Source: Actinotalea sp. Marseille-Q4924
Lineage (GTDB): Bacteria > Actinomycetota > Actinomycetes > Actinomycetales > Cellulomonadaceae
Reading direction: 5' to 3'
DNA: 64,000 nt
Assembly (NCBI RefSeq): GCF_916618755.1
Contig: NZ_CAKAKB010000003.1
Location: 186,001 to 250,000 of the forward strand
Below are positions 56,159 to 64,000 of the stretch, piece by piece. Under the pieces are notes generated by a model. That model had not been told where the DNA came from, made no database searches, and worked only from the letters and a program-made list of their open reading frames with translations. The first letter of the stretch is position 1; the number at the start of each line of letters is the position of its first letter. A program made the position numbers and the translations under genes.

Positions 56159-56188
56159 ACAGTAGGCGCACGGCCGGGACCGTGTAAA
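56159..56188 (-). promoter_or_regulatory. Promoter of the ssu-acs-metY operon
   Basis: A -35 TTTACA (56188-56183) and a -10 TACTGT (56164-56159) are 18 bp apart. The predicted start near 56152 leaves about 67 nt before the leader peptide; a GTCGGCC/GGCCGAC stem (56135-56152) would lie at the 5' end of the RNA. Confidence 0.65.
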
Positions 56189-56241
56189 CCAGCGAGACAG
56201 ATCGGCTCAGATGGCGAGACGCCCGTCGCGCCTACCGACGC

Positions 56242-56273
56242 CGAAGGGCCCGTGCTCACGCACGGGCCCTTCG
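56242..56273 (-). terminator. Terminator of the cysK-cysE operon
   Basis: CGAAGGGCCCGTG and CACGGGCCCTTCG form a perfect 13-pair stem with a six-base loop, 27 bases past the cysE stop and before the next promoter. Confidence 0.8.
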
Positions 56274-56299
56274 GGTGGGACGGCCGCCGTCCGCCTCAG

Positions 56300-56884
56300 T
56301 CAGATGTAGATCGCCGGGTCCTCCACGAGCTCGGCCGCCGGGGCCGCCGCCGGTCGCGTCCGGATCACCGCGGGCACGCCCACGGCGGTGGCCTCGGCGG
56401 GGACGTCCTTGACGACCACCGCGTTGGCGCCGATCTGCGCCCCGTCGCCGATCCAGACCGGGCCGAGGATCTTCGCCCCCGCGCCGACGACCACGCGGTC
56501 GCCGAGCGTCGGGTGGCGCTTGCCCCGTCGCATGCTCTTGCCCCCGAGCGTGGACCCGTGGAACAGCACGACGTCGTCGCCGACGACCGCCGTCTCGCCG
56601 ATCACGACACCCATGCCGTGGTCGATGAACAGCCGTCGGCCCAGGTGGGCACCCGGGTGGATCTCGACGCCGGTCGCCGCCCGGGCCGCCTGCGACAGCA
56701 GACGGGCCGGGATGCGCAGCCCGGGGCGCTGCCACATGCGGTGCGCCAGCCGGTACACCCAGACGGCGTGAACCCCGGGGTAGCCCAGGGCCACCTCGAG
56801 CCGCGACCGCGCCGCCGGGTCTCCGTGACGTGCCGCGTCCAGGTCCTCGACGAGGTCCTGGAGGAAGAGCCAGACAGGGCGCAT
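56300..56884 (-). CDS. cysE: Serine O-acetyltransferase
   Basis: Makes O-acetylserine from serine and acetyl-CoA. The 194-residue protein is the short EpsC/CysE form. The left-handed beta-helix hexapeptides run from about 75 to 175 ([20 protein letters not shown], 20 residues; [37 protein letters not shown] is the end). Catalytic His are in IHPGAH and IDHG. It begins four bases after the cysK stop. Confidence 0.95.
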   Translation of the reverse strand: MRPVWLFLQDLVEDLDAARHGDPAARSRLEVALGYPGVHAVWVYRLAHRMWQRPGLRIPARLLSQAARAATGVEIHPGAHLGRRLFIDHGMGVVIGETAVVGDDVVLFHGSTLGGKSMRRGKRHPTLGDRVVVGAGAKILGPVWIGDGAQIGANAVVVKDVPAEATAVGVPAVIRTRPAAAPAAELVEDPAIYI

Positions 56885-56888
56885 GCGA

Positions 56889-57824
<936 letters not shown>

Positions 57825-57951
57825 GGTTGTCCTCGTCTCGCTGGGCCTCGTGGGGCGGGTGGTGGCGGGACGCACGGTGTGCCGGCTGCTTCGTGCCGGC
57901 GTGCCTGCCGGATGCTCCTGGCTGCACAACCGTGCGGCGTCATGGGGAATT

Positions 57952-57967
57952 CCGCGGTGTGCCGCGG
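57952..57967 (-). promoter_or_regulatory. Second leader hairpin upstream of cysK
   Basis: CCGCGG pairs with CCGCGG around TGTG, 13 bases downstream (on the minus strand) of the main leader hairpin. It may be an alternative fold partner. Confidence 0.4.
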
Positions 57968-57980
57968 TGGCCGGGGCTCG

Positions 57981-58031
57981 AGCGCTGGCGCGTCCTGGGG
58001 GTGCGCGGGATCCCGCGCGTGCTCCAGCGCT
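57981..58031 (-). promoter_or_regulatory. Nested hairpin directly after the poly-Cys leader (attenuator candidate)
   Basis: Outer stem AGCGCTGG (57981-57988) with CCAGCGCT (58024-58031); inner palindrome GCGCGGGATCCCGCGC (58003-58018). It starts at the base next to the leader stop codon, so a ribosome at the stop or stalled on the Cys codons would control whether it folds. Confidence 0.6.
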
Positions 58032-58142
58032 CTACGGACAGCAGCAGCCGGCGACGCACCCGCAGGGGCGGCCGACCGTCGGGAGCGGGCACGACGGCGG
58101 GGCGGCGGAGGGCCGACGGGTGGGGCGAGCGCTCGAGCTCAT
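58032..58142 (-). CDS. Poly-cysteine leader peptide of the cysK-cysE operon
   Basis: A 36-codon reading frame too short for usual gene calling. The ATG is preceded by GGGAGGAGGAGGC. The end reads P-C-G-C-V-A-G-C-C-C-P and stop (Cys 18, 27, 29, 33, 34, 35). Polycysteine upstream frames that act as cysteine-responsive attenuators are described in mycobacteria. Position 207 nt before cysK and the hairpin at its stop codon fit that role. A TAGGTT hexamer at 58193-58188 may be its -10, without a good -35. Confidence 0.72.
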   Translation of the reverse strand: MSSSARPTRRPSAAPPSCPLPTVGRPCGCVAGCCCP

Positions 58143-58224
58143 GCCTCCTCCTCCCGGCCGTGCGGCGGGTCACCGCTCCTGCGGACGAACCTAGCGGATC
58201 CACCGCCCCCACCACAGCGGACGG

Positions 58225-59820
58225 TCATGGTCCGTCGTCGGGCCCGGGCGCTGCAGGAGCGCGGCCGGCGTCCTGCTGGGCCGCTTCGGCCCGGACGGCG
58301 GGCAGCTCGACGTCCACGCACGACATCCGCACCGGGTCGCCGCCCGCGAGCGCCGTCACCCGGGCGGCGGCCTCGGACAGCCGGTCCTCGGGCAGGGCGC
58401 CGGCGCGCACCGCGGCGACGAGCGCGTCGCGCATCCCTCGCGCCTGCGAGCCGTCGGTGGTCAGCGCCGCGTCCGCCCCCGCCTGCACGGCGAGGACCAC
58501 CGACTCCGGGAAGTCCCACCGCTGGTGCACCGCGCCCATGCCGAGACTGTCGGTCATGGCGACCCCCTCGAAGCCCATCTCCCGCAGCGCCGCGTACGCG
58601 GCGGGGCTCAGGCTGGCCGGCAGGTGCGGGTCCAGGGCGCGGTAGCCCAGGTGGTTGAGCATGACGACGGGCACGCCGTCCTCGACCGCGCGGGCGAACG
58701 GCACGAGGTCGGTGCGCAGGAGCTCCCCGAGCGACGTCTCGACCACGTCGCCCTCGGCGTGGGTGTCGGTCACCGACCGGCCGTGGCCGGGGAAGTGCTT
58801 GACCGTGGGTGCCACGCCCGCCGATGCCAGGCCCCGCCAGTACGCGGCGGCGTAGCGGGTCACCACGTCGGGGTCCGCGCCGAAGGCCCGGTCACCGATG
58901 ACGCCGTCGGCCGGACCCTCGTCGAGGTCGACGACCGGTGCGAGGTTCAGCGTGACACCCAGCTCGGCCAGTCGCGTCCCGGACGCCGCCGCGAACTGCT
59001 CGACCTCGGCCGGCGTGCTCGACGCGGCGAGGGACCGCGGCGACGGCCCGGCGCCGACGACCTGCCGTGCGAGGGCCACGCGACCGCTCTCCTCGTCCGT
59101 CGACACCACGAGCGGACGCCCGTGCGCGACGTCCATGCCGGCCTGGAGCCCGGTGACGAGGTCCGTCGTCTGCCGCGCCGTGCGGACGTTGGAGGAGGAC
59201 AGGAACACGCCGCCGACACCCAGCTCCACCACCTCGCGGGCCAGGTCCTGGTCGGCGCTCGTGACGCCGGGCAGACCGACGACGAGGACGGCGGCCGCCC
59301 GTTCCTCCAGCGGCGCCGGGACGCAGCCCGGTGCCGCTGGGGACGACGCCGCCGCCTCGGACCCCGCGGACGGCTCCGCGCCGGCCGCCGTCCCCGACGT
59401 CGTGCCGGGCGTGGTCCCGGTCGCCGCCGCCGGGGCGGGCCCGGGTCCCAGGCCCGCCGGTGCGGGCAGGGTGCCGCCGGGCAGGGGGTCGGGCGGGGGG
59501 TCGGCGACCGCGGACGTCAGGTCCGGGACACCCGGCGCCACGGCGGTGCCGTCCGCGCCCCCACCGTCGGGCGCGGAAGACGGAGGCGCTGCCGTGGTGC
59601 CCGGGGCCGCGGCAGCGGGCACGTCGGTACGGGCGGCGCCCGCACCGGATGCCGCGATCGCACCCTGCGTGAGCCCCGCCACGAGGAGGAGGCTCGCCGC
59701 GGCTCCCGCAGCGAGCGCGTGCCCGGGGGACCGGGCGTCGCCCGAGCGGTGTCGAGGGGGACCGGCCACGGCGCGCGGACGGGACGACCGGTGCCGCCGC
59801 GCGGCAGGAGCGGGTCCCAT
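58225..59820 (-). CDS. Exported GH3 beta-N-acetylglucosaminidase-like hydrolase (NagZ type)
   Basis: A 531-residue exported or anchored protein. A basic N-terminus and hydrophobic helix (about 35-58) are followed by a 110-residue Ala/Pro/Gly/Thr linker (about 60-170), then the GH3 barrel. STDEESGRV, KHFPGHGRSVTDTH (the NagZ catalytic Asp-His dyad lies in TDTH) and VAMTDSLGM with the nucleophile Asp are present. It probably releases GlcNAc from cell-wall fragments. Leaderless -10 TAGGGT precedes the ATG by six bases. Confidence 0.9.
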   Translation of the reverse strand: MGPAPAARRHRSSRPRAVAGPPRHRSGDARSPGHALAAGAAASLLLVAGLTQGAIAASGAGAARTDVPAAAAPGTTAAPPSSAPDGGGADGTAVAPGVPDLTSAVADPPPDPLPGGTLPAPAGLGPGPAPAAATGTTPGTTSGTAAGAEPSAGSEAAASSPAAPGCVPAPLEERAAAVLVVGLPGVTSADQDLAREVVELGVGGVFLSSSNVRTARQTTDLVTGLQAGMDVAHGRPLVVSTDEESGRVALARQVVGAGPSPRSLAASSTPAEVEQFAAASGTRLAELGVTLNLAPVVDLDEGPADGVIGDRAFGADPDVVTRYAAAYWRGLASAGVAPTVKHFPGHGRSVTDTHAEGDVVETSLGELLRTDLVPFARAVEDGVPVVMLNHLGYRALDPHLPASLSPAAYAALREMGFEGVAMTDSLGMGAVHQRWDFPESVVLAVQAGADAALTTDGSQARGMRDALVAAVRAGALPEDRLSEAAARVTALAGGDPVRMSCVDVELPAVRAEAAQQDAGRAPAAPGPDDGP

Positions 59821-59826
59821 GCGCAG

Positions 59827-59832
59827 ACCCTA
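59827..59832 (-). promoter_or_regulatory. -10 hexamer, leaderless type, for the GH3 gene
   Basis: TAGGGT on the minus strand ends six bases before the ATG. Confidence 0.55.
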
Positions 59833-59880
59833 GGGACTCGGCGCCGGGACGGCGCGGCGAGCGAGAGCGGGAGCGGCGGG

Positions 59881-59951
59881 AGCGGGCGACGGGAATCGAA
59901 CCCGCGTAGCCAGTTTGGAAGACTGGGGCTCTACCATTGAGCTACGCCCGC
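59881..59951 (-). tRNA. tRNA-Gly (UCC anticodon)
   Basis: The acceptor stem GCGGGCG/CGCCCGC, anticodon loop CTTCCAA on CCAGT/ACTGG, and T arm GCGGGTTCGATTCCCGT are seen. Length is 71 nt; CCA not encoded. Confidence 0.95.
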
Positions 59952-60049
59952 ACGTGCCGTTCCGGCGGGATGCCGCGGCAGCGGGCCCAGGGTAGCCGGA
60001 TCGTCGGAGACCACGAAGTCGACGCCCACCCCGCTACGCTCGTCGGGCA

Positions 60050-60123
60050 CGGGATGTGGCGCAGGTTGGTAGCGCGTCCGCTTTGGGAGCGGAAGGTCGT
60101 CGGTTCGAATCCGTCCATCCCGA
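60050..60123 (+). tRNA. tRNA-Pro (UGG anticodon)
   Basis: The acceptor stem CGGGATG/CATCCCG, anticodon loop TTTGGGA on TCCGC/GCGGA, and T arm TCGGTTCGAATCCGT-type are seen. A TACGCT hexamer at 60035-60040 is a likely -10. It stands before tig, a common actinobacterial order. Confidence 0.95.
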
Positions 60124-60304
60124 CCCTGGTGCCCACGCCCGGTGCCGTACGATCGGGGCGCCGCGCGCGTCACCTCGGCGTGCCTGCGCGTGGGCCACGA
60201 GGACCGTCACCCCCGCCCTGCCGCCACCCGCGGCGGGCACGTGGCGAGCACCGCACGAGTCGGGGACCGCCCCCGGATCCGTCGAGCCCTGGGAGACCAC
60301 TGCT

Positions 60305-61708
60305 GTGAAGAGCGCCGTCGAGAACCTGGACGCCACCACGGTCAAGCTGACCGTCGAGGTGTCGTACGACGAGCTGAAGCCGAGCATCGACCACGCGTAC
60401 GAGCACATCGGCTCGCAGGTGCAGATCCCCGGCTTCCGCAAGGGCAAGGTCCCCGCCCGCCTGCTGGAGCAGCGCGTCGGCCGCCCCGCGATCATCGAGC
60501 ACGCCGTCAACGACGGGATGCCCACCTTCTACCGTCAGGCCGTCTCCGAGGCCGACCTGCGACCCCTGGGCCAGCCCGAGATCGAGGTCACCGAGGTGCC
60601 GGCGCTGACGGGCACCGAGGGCGGCATGACCTTCACCGCGCAGGTCGAGATCCGGCCGACCGTCGAGCTCCCGTCCCTGGACGGGCTCACCGTCACGGTC
60701 GAGGACGTCACGGTCTCCGACGAGGACGTCGAGGAGCGGCTCACCTCGCTGCGCGAGCGCTTCGGCACCCTCGTGGGCGTCGACCGCCCCGCGGGCGACG
60801 GCGACTTCGTGGTCGTCGACCTCCGGGCCGCCGTGGGCGAGGAGGAGGTCGACTCGGTCAGCGGGATCTCCTACCAGATCGGCTCCGGCAACCTGCTCGA
60901 GGGTCTCGACGAGGCGCTCACCGGCCTCTCGGCCGGGGAGACGACGACGTTCGAGACGGCCCTCGCCGGCGGCGAGCACGCCGGCGAGACGGCGCTCGTC
61001 ACCGTCACGGCGACCACCGTCAAGACCCGCGAGCTCCCCGCCGCCGACGACGACTTCGCTCAGATGGCGTCCGAGTTCGACACCGTCGAGGAGCTTCGCG
61101 AGGACCTGCGGACCCAGGTCGCGGGCACGAAGGCCCAGTCGCAGGCTGTCCAGGCCCGCGACGCCCTCGTCGAGAAGCTGCAGGACGGTCTGGACATCCC
61201 GGTGCCCGCCGGCGTCGTCGAGGCGGAGGTGCACCGCCACCTCGAGTCCGAGGGGCGCCTGGAGGACGACGAGCACCGCGCCGAGGTCACGACGCAGGCG
61301 CAGGACGCGCTGCGCAACCAGATCCTCCTGGACACGCTCGCCGAGCAGCTGGAGGTCAAGGTCGGCCAGAACGAGCTGCTGGAGTACCTCGTCAGCGCCT
61401 CGCGCCAGTACGGCATGGACCCCAACACGTTCATCAAGACCGTGGACGAGCAGGGCCAGATCCCGACGATGATCGCCGAGGTGGGTCGCTCCAAGGCGGT
61501 GGCGGTGGCGCTGCGCCGCGTCGCGGTCGTCGACGCCTCCGGCCGGCCGGTCGACCTCAGCGAGTACATCGGCACGGACGAGGACGACGCCGCCGAGGCC
61601 GCGTTCGAGACCGTCACGGAGCCGGGGACGGAGCCGGTGGACGCGACGGACGCCGCCGCCGAGGCCGACGACGAGGACTCCGAGGACGCCGCGGCGACCC
61701 AGGCCTGA
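60305..61708 (+). CDS. tig: Trigger factor
   Basis: A ribosome-bound chaperone and peptidyl-prolyl isomerase. The 467-residue protein has the ribosome-binding signature PGFRKGKVP (about 42-50), a central FKBP domain (about 155-245, GDFVVVDL, GSGNLLEGLDEAL) and the helical C-terminal arms (about 255-430). A very acidic tail (about 432-467) follows. GTG 60305 begins the conserved KSAVENLDATTVKLTVEV. A strong terminator follows. Confidence 0.97.
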   Translation: MKSAVENLDATTVKLTVEVSYDELKPSIDHAYEHIGSQVQIPGFRKGKVPARLLEQRVGRPAIIEHAVNDGMPTFYRQAVSEADLRPLGQPEIEVTEVPALTGTEGGMTFTAQVEIRPTVELPSLDGLTVTVEDVTVSDEDVEERLTSLRERFGTLVGVDRPAGDGDFVVVDLRAAVGEEEVDSVSGISYQIGSGNLLEGLDEALTGLSAGETTTFETALAGGEHAGETALVTVTATTVKTRELPAADDDFAQMASEFDTVEELREDLRTQVAGTKAQSQAVQARDALVEKLQDGLDIPVPAGVVEAEVHRHLESEGRLEDDEHRAEVTTQAQDALRNQILLDTLAEQLEVKVGQNELLEYLVSASRQYGMDPNTFIKTVDEQGQIPTMIAEVGRSKAVAVALRRVAVVDASGRPVDLSEYIGTDEDDAAEAAFETVTEPGTEPVDATDAAAEADDEDSEDAAATQA

Positions 61709-61730
61709 CCCGGCAGCAGAGCACGTCCGA

Positions 61731-61767
61731 CGAGCCCCGCACCACCCGCCCGGTGGTGCGGGGCTCG
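61731..61767 (+). terminator. Terminator after tig
   Basis: A perfect 16-pair stem starting CGAGCCCCGCACCACC with a five-base loop lies 22 bases past the stop codon. Confidence 0.85.
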
Positions 61768-61886
61768 TCGCGTGCGCCGTCAGCGAAACGGTCCGGGAGC
61801 GGGCATCAGGCGTCGGTGGCCCGCGTTAGGGTCGCTGCACACGTCAGTCCCGGGGGACGCCCGGGTGGTCCAGGACGAGGAGAGCC

Positions 61887-62522
61887 GTGAACGACACGCA
61901 GGCAGACCTGACCCCGCGGGGGGCGCGCGGGGACGCGCCCTCGATGGGTCTCAACGACAGCATCTACAACCGTCTGCTGCGCGAGCGGATCATCTGGCTC
62001 GGCTCCGAGGTCCGGGACGAGAACGCGAACGCCATCTGCGCGCAGATGATGCTCCTGGCCGCGGAGGACCCGGACAAGGACATCTACCTCTACATCAACT
62101 CGCCCGGCGGCTCGATCACGGCCGGCATGGCGATCTACGACACGATGCAGTTCATCAAGCCGGACGTCGCCACCGTCGGGATGGGCATGGCCGCGTCGAT
62201 GGGGCAGTTCCTGCTCTCCTCCGGCGCGAAGGGCAAGCGGTACGCGACCCCGCACGCCCGGGTGATGATGCACCAGCCGTCCGGCGGCATCGGCGGCACC
62301 GCCACCGACGTCCGGATCAACGCCGAGCTCATCCTCCACATGAAGCGCGTGCTCGCGGAGCTCATCGCGGAGCAGACGGGCAAGACCGTCGAGCAGATCA
62401 ACGCCGACTCCGACCGGGACCGGTGGTTCACCGCTCCGGAGGCCCTGGAGTACGGGTTCGTCGACCACGTCGTCACCCACGCCGGCTCGGTCAGCGGGGG
62501 CGGCGGCACGGCCGCGTCCTGA
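61887..62522 (+). CDS. clpP1: ATP-dependent Clp protease proteolytic subunit 1
   Basis: A 211-residue serine peptidase. Catalytic Ser lies in [11 protein letters not shown], His in [10 protein letters not shown] and Asp in the DRDRWF region. A Gly/Ser/Ala tail ends it. GTG 61887 has GACGAGGAGAG upstream. TAGGGT at 61827-61832 is a -10 candidate. In actinobacteria ClpP1 and ClpP2 form a mixed tetradecamer and are co-transcribed. Confidence 0.96.
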   Translation: MNDTQADLTPRGARGDAPSMGLNDSIYNRLLRERIIWLGSEVRDENANAICAQMMLLAAEDPDKDIYLYINSPGGSITAGMAIYDTMQFIKPDVATVGMGMAASMGQFLLSSGAKGKRYATPHARVMMHQPSGGIGGTATDVRINAELILHMKRVLAELIAEQTGKTVEQINADSDRDRWFTAPEALEYGFVDHVVTHAGSVSGGGGTAAS

Positions 62523-62566
62523 CCCGCGCACCCCGCCCGACGGCCACCACACATCGAGGAGCACCT

Positions 62567-63277
62567 GTGAGCACCGAGCACCAGTTCATCGCCCGCGCGT
62601 CCGCGCTGGCCGGAGGCACCGCGGGCGGCGCGGCCCTGCCGTTCGGCGCGCCGTCCTCCCGCTACGTCCTCCCGCAGTTCGAGGAGCGCACGGCCTACGG
62701 CTTCAAGCGGCAGGACCCGTACACCAAGCTGTTCGAGGACCGGATCATCTTCCTGGGCGTCCAGGTCGACGACGCGTCGGCCGACGACGTGATGGCGCAG
62801 CTCCTCGTGCTGGAGAGCCAGGACCCGGACCGCGACATCATCCTGTACATCAACTCGCCCGGCGGCTCCTTCACGGCGCTCACGGCGATCTACGACACGA
62901 TGCAGTACATCAAGCCGCAGATCCAGACCGTCTGCCTCGGTCAGGCGGCATCGGCCGCCGCGGTGCTGCTGGCCGCCGGGTCGCCGGGCAAGCGCCTCGC
63001 GCTGCCCAACGCGCGTGTCCTCATCCACCAGCCCGCCATGGAGGGCGGTGGCTACGCGCAGGCCTCCGACATCGAGATCCACGCCAACGAGCTCATCCGC
63101 ATGCGGGAGTGGCTCGAGGAGACGATCGCCCTGCACTCCGGCCAGCCGGTGGAGAAGGTCCGCCACGACATCGAGCGCGACAAGATCCTCACGGCCGCCC
63201 AGGCGCACGAGTACGGCCTGGTCGACCAGGTGCTGGAGAGCCGCAAGGCGGCGCTGCTCCCTGCTGCATCGTCCTGA
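62567..63277 (+). CDS. clpP2: ATP-dependent Clp protease proteolytic subunit 2
   Basis: A 236-residue partner of ClpP1 with a longer N-terminal region. Catalytic Ser is in [12 protein letters not shown] and His in [15 protein letters not shown] 62567 follows CGAGGAGCACC and lies 44 nt after clpP1. A hairpin terminator separates it from clpX. Confidence 0.96.
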   Translation: MSTEHQFIARASALAGGTAGGAALPFGAPSSRYVLPQFEERTAYGFKRQDPYTKLFEDRIIFLGVQVDDASADDVMAQLLVLESQDPDRDIILYINSPGGSFTALTAIYDTMQYIKPQIQTVCLGQAASAAAVLLAAGSPGKRLALPNARVLIHQPAMEGGGYAQASDIEIHANELIRMREWLEETIALHSGQPVEKVRHDIERDKILTAAQAHEYGLVDQVLESRKAALLPAASS

Positions 63278-63285
63278 GCGCGGGC

Positions 63286-63313
63286 GCGGGGCACCGGTCT
63301 CCCGGTGCCCCGC
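63286..63313 (+). terminator. Terminator after clpP2
   Basis: GCGGGGCACCGG and CCGGTGCCCCGC form a perfect 12-pair stem with a four-base loop, eight bases past the stop codon. Confidence 0.8.
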
Positions 63314-63458
63314 GAGGTCGGTCGGAGCGTGGCGCGTCCTCCGTATCGATCCGGACACGTACCGTGCGGCGGGCTGACAGCCTCCGGGACGTGGTGTGGA
63401 ATGGTGGTTGACGCGGTGAAGGGTGCACGCCGGTGCACCCACCAGGAGGGAGCCAGCT

Positions 63459-64000
<542 letters not shown>

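Overview
The window is chromosomal DNA of a very GC-rich actinobacterium. Coding is dense on both strands with frequent GTG starts. The markers are actinobacterial: paired clpP1-clpP2 with clpX, a DUF2017/DUF427/DUF4916 set, an Rv1339-like phosphodiesterase, an Rv2466c-like mycothiol-dependent oxidoreductase, an Eis-like acetyltransferase, and many leaderless-type promoters. Starch-degrading genes and the overall gene set suggest a Cellulomonas-like member of the Micrococcales; that placement is an inference. I see no insertion sequence, prophage or CRISPR array.

Layout. 0-6 kb: pncB, then the conserved clpS-DUF2017-murI-Rv1339-like-rph-rdgB cluster. 6-9.5 kb: small housekeeping genes (DUF4916, thioredoxin, DUF427, GyrI-like, bcp, an orphan GroES-like protein) and tRNA-Leu. 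9.5-13.4 kb: tRNA-Lys and an osmoprotectant ABC transporter split over two divergent units, whose binding protein appears circularly permuted. 13.4-17.3 kb: a STAS protein, an ATP-grasp enzyme, tRNA-His, orn, a PAP2 phosphatase and tRNA-Arg. 17.5-27.1 kb: two paralogous pairs of large GTPases on either side of ssb and ettA, the second pair carrying an 11-copy pentapeptide repeat. 27.1-35.3 kb: thioesterases, an SDR-DUF2867 fusion, topoisomerase IB, truncated haemoglobin O, an orphan PTS IIB, an MscS channel and malQ. 35.4-48.7 kb: pepN, the Rv2466c-like gene, a secreted alpha-amylase with its own promoter and operator-like repeats, an FAD oxidoreductase, an M13 peptidase, rpiB, an Eis-like acetyltransferase, a SpoIIE-type phosphatase and an alkyltransferase-like protein. 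48.8-58.2 kb: two sulfur operons. 58.2-64 kb: a NagZ-like hydrolase, tRNA-Gly, tRNA-Pro and the protein-quality-control run tig-clpP1-clpP2-clpX, where clpX leaves the window.

The most notable system is sulfur control. The operon cysK-cysE is preceded by a 36-codon reading frame that ends in cysteine runs (PCGC...GCCCP) and is followed at once by a strong nested hairpin. The neighbouring operon ssuB-ssuA-ssuC-acs-metY-CoA-binding has a good promoter and a 24-codon leader dense in Met and Cys (MARMCGCM). Both look like leader peptides that read cysteine or methionine supply and attenuate the operon. Placing acs in the second operon links acetyl-CoA supply to O-acetylserine and O-acetylhomoserine chemistry.

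A second recurring theme is promoter design. At least fifteen genes have a TANNNT-type hexamer 6 to 8 nt before the start codon, the hallmark of leaderless transcripts, and in two places the upstream gene's TAG stop codon forms the first half of the downstream -10 hexamer.
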